Shown piece after piece: positions 23,496-26,624 of a DNA stretch of 26,624 bases. The notes under the pieces are model-generated. The model saw only the letters and a program-made list of their open reading frames with translations, had not been told where the DNA came from and searched no databases. Position 1 is the stretch's first letter, and every line of letters starts with the position of its first letter. This DNA is from JBDSWU01 sp038230395 (GTDB lineage Bacteria > Patescibacteriota > Saccharimonadia > Saccharimonadales > UBA4665): the NCBI GenBank assembly GCA_038230395.1, contig JBBRNI010000010.1, positions 1 through 26,624 on the forward strand, given 5' to 3'. The position numbers and the translations under genes were made by a program.

Positions 23496-24179
23496 ATGAT
23501 TCTTCTCGACAGGGTATCCAAATCGTATGGCAAAGGTCTTGGCCCGTCGCTCGACCGCATTAGCTTGCACGTGGAGCCTAAAGAATTTGTAATTGTTGTG
23601 GGGCAGAGTGGTGCCGGCAAAACAACACTGCTCAAACTGCTAACACGTGAAGAACGCCCAACCAGCGGTAAGATCATTATTGGTGGCATAGATTACGATA
23701 AACTCAAAGACAAAGATATACCACTTCTACGCCGAAAAATTGGAGTAGTCTTTCAGGATTTTAAGCTGTTACCCAACAAAAACGTCTTCGAAAACGTCGC
23801 CTTCGCCCTAGAGATCGTTGGCATTAGTAATCGTGAAATTCAACATACAGTACCCAAAGTTCTCGAAATAGTGAACCTGAAAGGCAAAGAAAAGCGTATG
23901 CAACGAGAGTTATCCGGTGGTGAGCGTCAGCGCGTCGCAATCGCTAGGGCTATTGTTCGACAGCCACGAATATTGATCGCTGACGAGCCAACGGGTAATT
24001 TGGACCCCAAGCATGCCTGGGACGTCATCAAAGTTCTCGAAAAAATCAACCGCTATGGTACCACGGTATTGTTGACTACCCACAACCAAGATATTGTTAA
24101 CAAGCTCAAGCGTCGAGTTGTCACCTTGCAGCATGGTAAGGTCAGTAGCGACCGGGCTAACGCAGAGTACGAGGTCTGA
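23496..24179 (+). CDS. ftsE: Cell division ABC transporter ATP-binding protein FtsE
   Basis: The 227-residue ATPase has Walker A GQSGAGKT (residues 36-43), the Q-loop VVFQDFKLLPNKNVFENVAFAL with the FtsE-typical DFKLLP, the signature LSGGERQRVAIARA, Walker B ILIADEPTGNLDP, and a switch His in LLTTHNQD. With FtsX it forms a membrane complex that turns ATP hydrolysis into activation of cell-wall hydrolases at the division site. ftsX follows after 3 nt. I chose ATG 23496 over GTG 23490 because of the promoter position. MacB/LolD-type paralogues are excluded by the adjacent FtsX. Confidence 0.95.
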   Translation: MILLDRVSKSYGKGLGPSLDRISLHVEPKEFVIVVGQSGAGKTTLLKLLTREERPTSGKIIIGGIDYDKLKDKDIPLLRRKIGVVFQDFKLLPNKNVFENVAFALEIVGISNREIQHTVPKVLEIVNLKGKEKRMQRELSGGERQRVAIARAIVRQPRILIADEPTGNLDPKHAWDVIKVLEKINRYGTTVLLTTHNQDIVNKLKRRVVTLQHGKVSSDRANAEYEV

Positions 24180-24182
24180 GCA

Positions 24183-25127
24183 GTGAAGCGCCGCTTTATT
24201 ACCTTTGGTCGAATTTTGCACACCGGAATCATTAACTTTATGCGTAATATTACGCTCGCCGTCGCCGCCGTCGCGGTCATGATCGTCACGTTAACAATTG
24301 TTCTATTCTCAGTTATCGCTAATGCCAGCTTTACTAATACCATCGCTCAGATTACTGATAAAATCGACGTCTCGGTCTTTTTGTCAGACAATACCACCGA
24401 AGCTCAGGCTCAAGCCCTGACCACTCAAATCAAAAAATTACCCCAAGTAAAATCAATAAATTACCTCAACAAAGAGCAGGCCCTCAAAGCTTACCAAAAG
24501 CAAAATTCCGGCAATGCTCAGTTACTGGCGGCCATTAGCGCCACCAATAATCCCATTCCAGCAACCATTCATATCAAGCCTTATAATCTAAATCAGATCA
24601 ACACTATCAAGAACGTCCTAACGACGCCTGCTAACCAGGCCTTACAGATTAAGGGTTCGCCGTCGTACAGCGGTAGTCGCAAGGCCGTTATCGACAAGAT
24701 CACCCACGCCACCAACGTCCTACGCCAGATCGGCGTTATATCAGTTATCGTTTTTGCCGTCATCTGCGCGCTTATTATATTTAATACTATTCAGATGGCG
24801 ATCTTTAACCGCCGTGATGAAATCCAGATTATGCGTCTGCTTGGCGCTAGCACTGGCTACATCCGTGGGCCATATATCGTCGAGAGCGTCATTTATGGCA
24901 TCCTGGCGGCGCTGGCTTCGGTGTTTATCATCAATGCGGCTTTCGTGGCCGCCAGTACGTCGCTTCAGGCTACCAGCCTGGGGCTATTTGATATCGGCTA
25001 TGCCAACAGCTATTTCGATCATCATTTTCTGCAACTGCTTGCTCTGCAACTAGGAGTTGGTATAATTATTGGTACCGCATCGTCAGCCATTGCCACCAGA
25101 CGGTATCTCAAATTTAGAATCAAATAG
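24183..25127 (+). CDS. ftsX: Cell division protein FtsX
   Basis: The 314-residue permease-like subunit starts at GTG 24183, 3 nt after ftsE. It has four membrane segments: one near residues 22-45 (ITLAVAAVAVMIVTLTIVLFSV), then a large extracytoplasmic loop (about 46-175, with DKIDVSVFLSDNTTEAQAQALTTQIKKLP), then three more near 182-205, 230-260 and 280-305. NRRDEIQIMRLLGAS is the conserved FtsX cytoplasmic loop that contacts FtsE. The loop binds the hydrolase or its activator; the coiled-coil CHAP protein encoded next is the likely partner. Confidence 0.94.
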   Translation: MKRRFITFGRILHTGIINFMRNITLAVAAVAVMIVTLTIVLFSVIANASFTNTIAQITDKIDVSVFLSDNTTEAQAQALTTQIKKLPQVKSINYLNKEQALKAYQKQNSGNAQLLAAISATNNPIPATIHIKPYNLNQINTIKNVLTTPANQALQIKGSPSYSGSRKAVIDKITHATNVLRQIGVISVIVFAVICALIIFNTIQMAIFNRRDEIQIMRLLGASTGYIRGPYIVESVIYGILAALASVFIINAAFVAASTSLQATSLGLFDIGYANSYFDHHFLQLLALQLGVGIIIGTASSAIATRRYLKFRIK

Positions 25128-25180
25128 TATTAAATCCCATAAGCAGCTCACAGTTAACCTATATAAAGAAGGGGACAGAT

Positions 25181-26443
25181 TTGACTTCAAATGATATAAT
25201 AAGCATTAGCATCAATCAAACAAAAACAATGCTCAAAAATATCATCAAAAATCACTCAAAGCCCTCTCTTAAACGCCTCCAATCGTTGGTGCTGATTGCC
25301 ATGGCCCTAGGCATTGCCGCGAGCGTGCCTATTGCTACCGCCGATAGCTACGACAACCAAATTAATGCTATTCGTGATCAAAACAATGCCGCGCAAAGTG
25401 CACTCGGCGGCTTGCAGTCTGAAGCGACAAGTTATCAAGGCGCAATTGACCAACTAGTCTCCCAGATTTATGCCTTGCAGGTTGAGCTTGCAGCTAACCA
25501 GTCAAAGCAGGCTCAAACGGTGCAGGCAATCGCTGATAGTCAGGCCTTGATCGTTCTAAAGAAAAGTCAACTCGGCGCAGATGTCCAGGCGATGTACGTC
25601 GATGGTTCGATGACAACTATCGAAGAACTAGCCGGCAGTAGTGATTTGTCTGAATATATCGATAAGCAAGAGTACCGAAACGCTGTGCAAAATCAGTTGA
25701 ATGCCAAAATAACCGAAATTACTGCCCTCGAAGCTAAGCTACAACAAGATAAGATTGACCTCGATCAGCTGATCAAAAACCAGGCCGATCAGCAGGCACA
25801 ACTCGCTTACAACCGCAGCAAGCAGGCAGAATTATTGTCGTATAATCAAGCTCAGCAAGGTGCTTACGTCGCGCAGGTTAACGCCAACAATGCCACCATT
25901 AAATCGCTGCAAGCCCAGCAACGTGCTGCCTATTTGCGAGCATTTGGTGGCGGCACCAATAGCTCTGTTAATGGAACCATTGTCTATCGCAACCTAACAG
26001 GCCAACAATATTGCGGCGGCGGCTACCCAAGTGCGCTCTGTGACGCTGGCCAGGACAGCTTCTTCGACAGCTGGGGTGAATTTAATCGAGAGTGTGTTTC
26101 ATACGTTGCCTGGTATGAGAGCGCTCAGGGGCATTACGTGCCATCATTCGGTAATTATCACGGTCAAGCTCGTGGCAACGCCAACCAGTGGCATGGCGTC
26201 GTAGCCGACAGCGGCGCAGCCGACATTATATATGGTAACGAAGTCGGTTCCAGCGCTTCCGTCGTCGGTGACGCCGTCTACATGCCAATTGGTGGCGTTG
26301 GACACGTTGGTGCAGTACTTGGCACTAGCACTGAGGGCGCCGGCTGGGTTCGTGTTGGCCAATACAACATCGGGTTGAACGGCCGCTACAGCGAAATGGA
26401 TCTCAAAATCACCTCTAACCTAGAATTTTATCAGTTCCACTAA
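25181..26443 (+). CDS. Secreted coiled-coil CHAP-domain peptidoglycan hydrolase (PcsB/CwlO-like)
   Basis: The 420-residue protein has a signal peptide whose hydrophobic part is LVLIAMALGIAASVPIATA, with likely cleavage after residue 54. A long coiled coil follows at about 57-250 (repeated Q/A/L heptads such as QLVSQIYALQVELAANQSKQ), then a C-terminal CHAP domain with Cys305 (NRECVSYVAWY) and His375 (GVGHVGAVLG) as the catalytic pair. The layout equals PcsB of streptococci, which FtsEX activates. TTG 25181 has an AAGGGG ribosome binding site 6 nt upstream; ATG 25229, in frame, would give a more ordinary signal peptide but has no ribosome binding site. A TATAAT at 25195-25200 could drive the shorter form. 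Confidence 0.9.
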   Translation: MTSNDIISISINQTKTMLKNIIKNHSKPSLKRLQSLVLIAMALGIAASVPIATADSYDNQINAIRDQNNAAQSALGGLQSEATSYQGAIDQLVSQIYALQVELAANQSKQAQTVQAIADSQALIVLKKSQLGADVQAMYVDGSMTTIEELAGSSDLSEYIDKQEYRNAVQNQLNAKITEITALEAKLQQDKIDLDQLIKNQADQQAQLAYNRSKQAELLSYNQAQQGAYVAQVNANNATIKSLQAQQRAAYLRAFGGGTNSSVNGTIVYRNLTGQQYCGGGYPSALCDAGQDSFFDSWGEFNRECVSYVAWYESAQGHYVPSFGNYHGQARGNANQWHGVVADSGAADIIYGNEVGSSASVVGDAVYMPIGGVGHVGAVLGTSTEGAGWVRVGQYNIGLNGRYSEMDLKITSNLEFYQFH

Positions 26444-26475
26444 GCCGCCTTGGTTTGCTATTATTCCTATCCAAA

Positions 26476-26624
26476 ATCGCATACCTGTAATGGGTACATC
26501 CCACCCAGGGTTGCTGTTGTGGTCTGGGTTAAAGGCTGGAACACAAGCTCAGAGCCATTCGACCTTGTATGTACTTTGTAGGCACTTTCAAAACTGTAAG
26601 GTATTTGCCTGAAACGCCATGTAA
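26476..26624 (+). repeat. Dispersed inverted-repeat element, copy C (left part, cut by window end)
   Basis: The left terminus AATCGCATACCTGTAAT (26476-26492) differs from copy A at one base and starts 33 nt after the CHAP gene stop. The P1 left arm TTTCAAAACTGTAAGGTATTT begins at 26586 and is followed by GCCTGAA, as in copy B. The right arm and right terminus should lie beyond the window. Confidence 0.75.

Noticed and set aside
1..26624. Alternative genetic code (UGA as Gly)
   Set aside because: TGA ends rseP, the M16 peptidase gene and ftsE at the expected family lengths, and an RF2 with the SPF motif is encoded.

Overview
The window reads as an ordinary chromosomal stretch of a reduced-genome bacterium, most likely a Patescibacteria/CPR member of the Saccharibacteria (TM7) type. 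This is an inference from several traits: class I lysyl-tRNA synthetase, a ProRS without its editing insertion, UGA used as a stop (rseP, the M16 peptidase and ftsE end in TGA, and an RF2 is present, so not the UGA=Gly code of Gracilibacteria), tight packing, and every gene on the + strand. Taxonomy was not tested by any search.

Layout. 1-480: the 3' end of an IS30-type transposase and a start-less orphan reading frame. 488-1051: frr. 1052-1618: non-coding, holding repeat element A. 1619-5408: rseP, a CPBP membrane protease, proS, greA. 5409-5592: an intergenic region with a perfect 30-bp palindrome. 5593-8301: lysS-lysA. 8362-10757: small proteins (one unknown, a minimal zincin, DUF427, MsrA, a HAD phosphatase). 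10761-14790: a TrmA/RlmD-type RNA methyltransferase, a Cys-containing PD-(D/E)XK nuclease, an alpha/beta hydrolase, serS. 14791-15324: non-coding, holding repeat element B. 15325-22301: hpf, secA, an M16 peptidase, a Gly-rich Tim44/DUF3137 membrane protein, prfB. 22398-26443: a Pro-rich membrane-anchored protein, then ftsE-ftsX and a secreted coiled-coil/CHAP hydrolase. 26476-end: the start of repeat element C.

Main discovery candidate. Three copies of one non-coding element lie in the three gene-free gaps, all in the same orientation. Each begins with an AATCGCAT-type terminal repeat. The two complete copies (474 and 423 bp) end in its inverted counterpart, a perfect 17-bp match in copy A. 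Inside is a core that is 175 bp long in both complete copies. It is built of nested inverted repeats (a 12-13 bp closing stem, then CTGAA/TTCAG helices) whose pairing survives sequence change by a G-U wobble, with unchanged hairpin loop lengths and different loop sequence. This looks like a dispersed structured RNA or a MITE-like mobile element carrying one. I do not recognise it as a known family.

Second pattern. Nine genes have a -10-like hexamer (TATACT is the commonest) ending only 6-8 nt before the start codon and no Shine-Dalgarno sequence, so their mRNAs would be leaderless. Other genes (frr, proS, greA, DUF427, hpf, secA, CHAP protein) have a purine-rich RBS. The two classes are interspersed.
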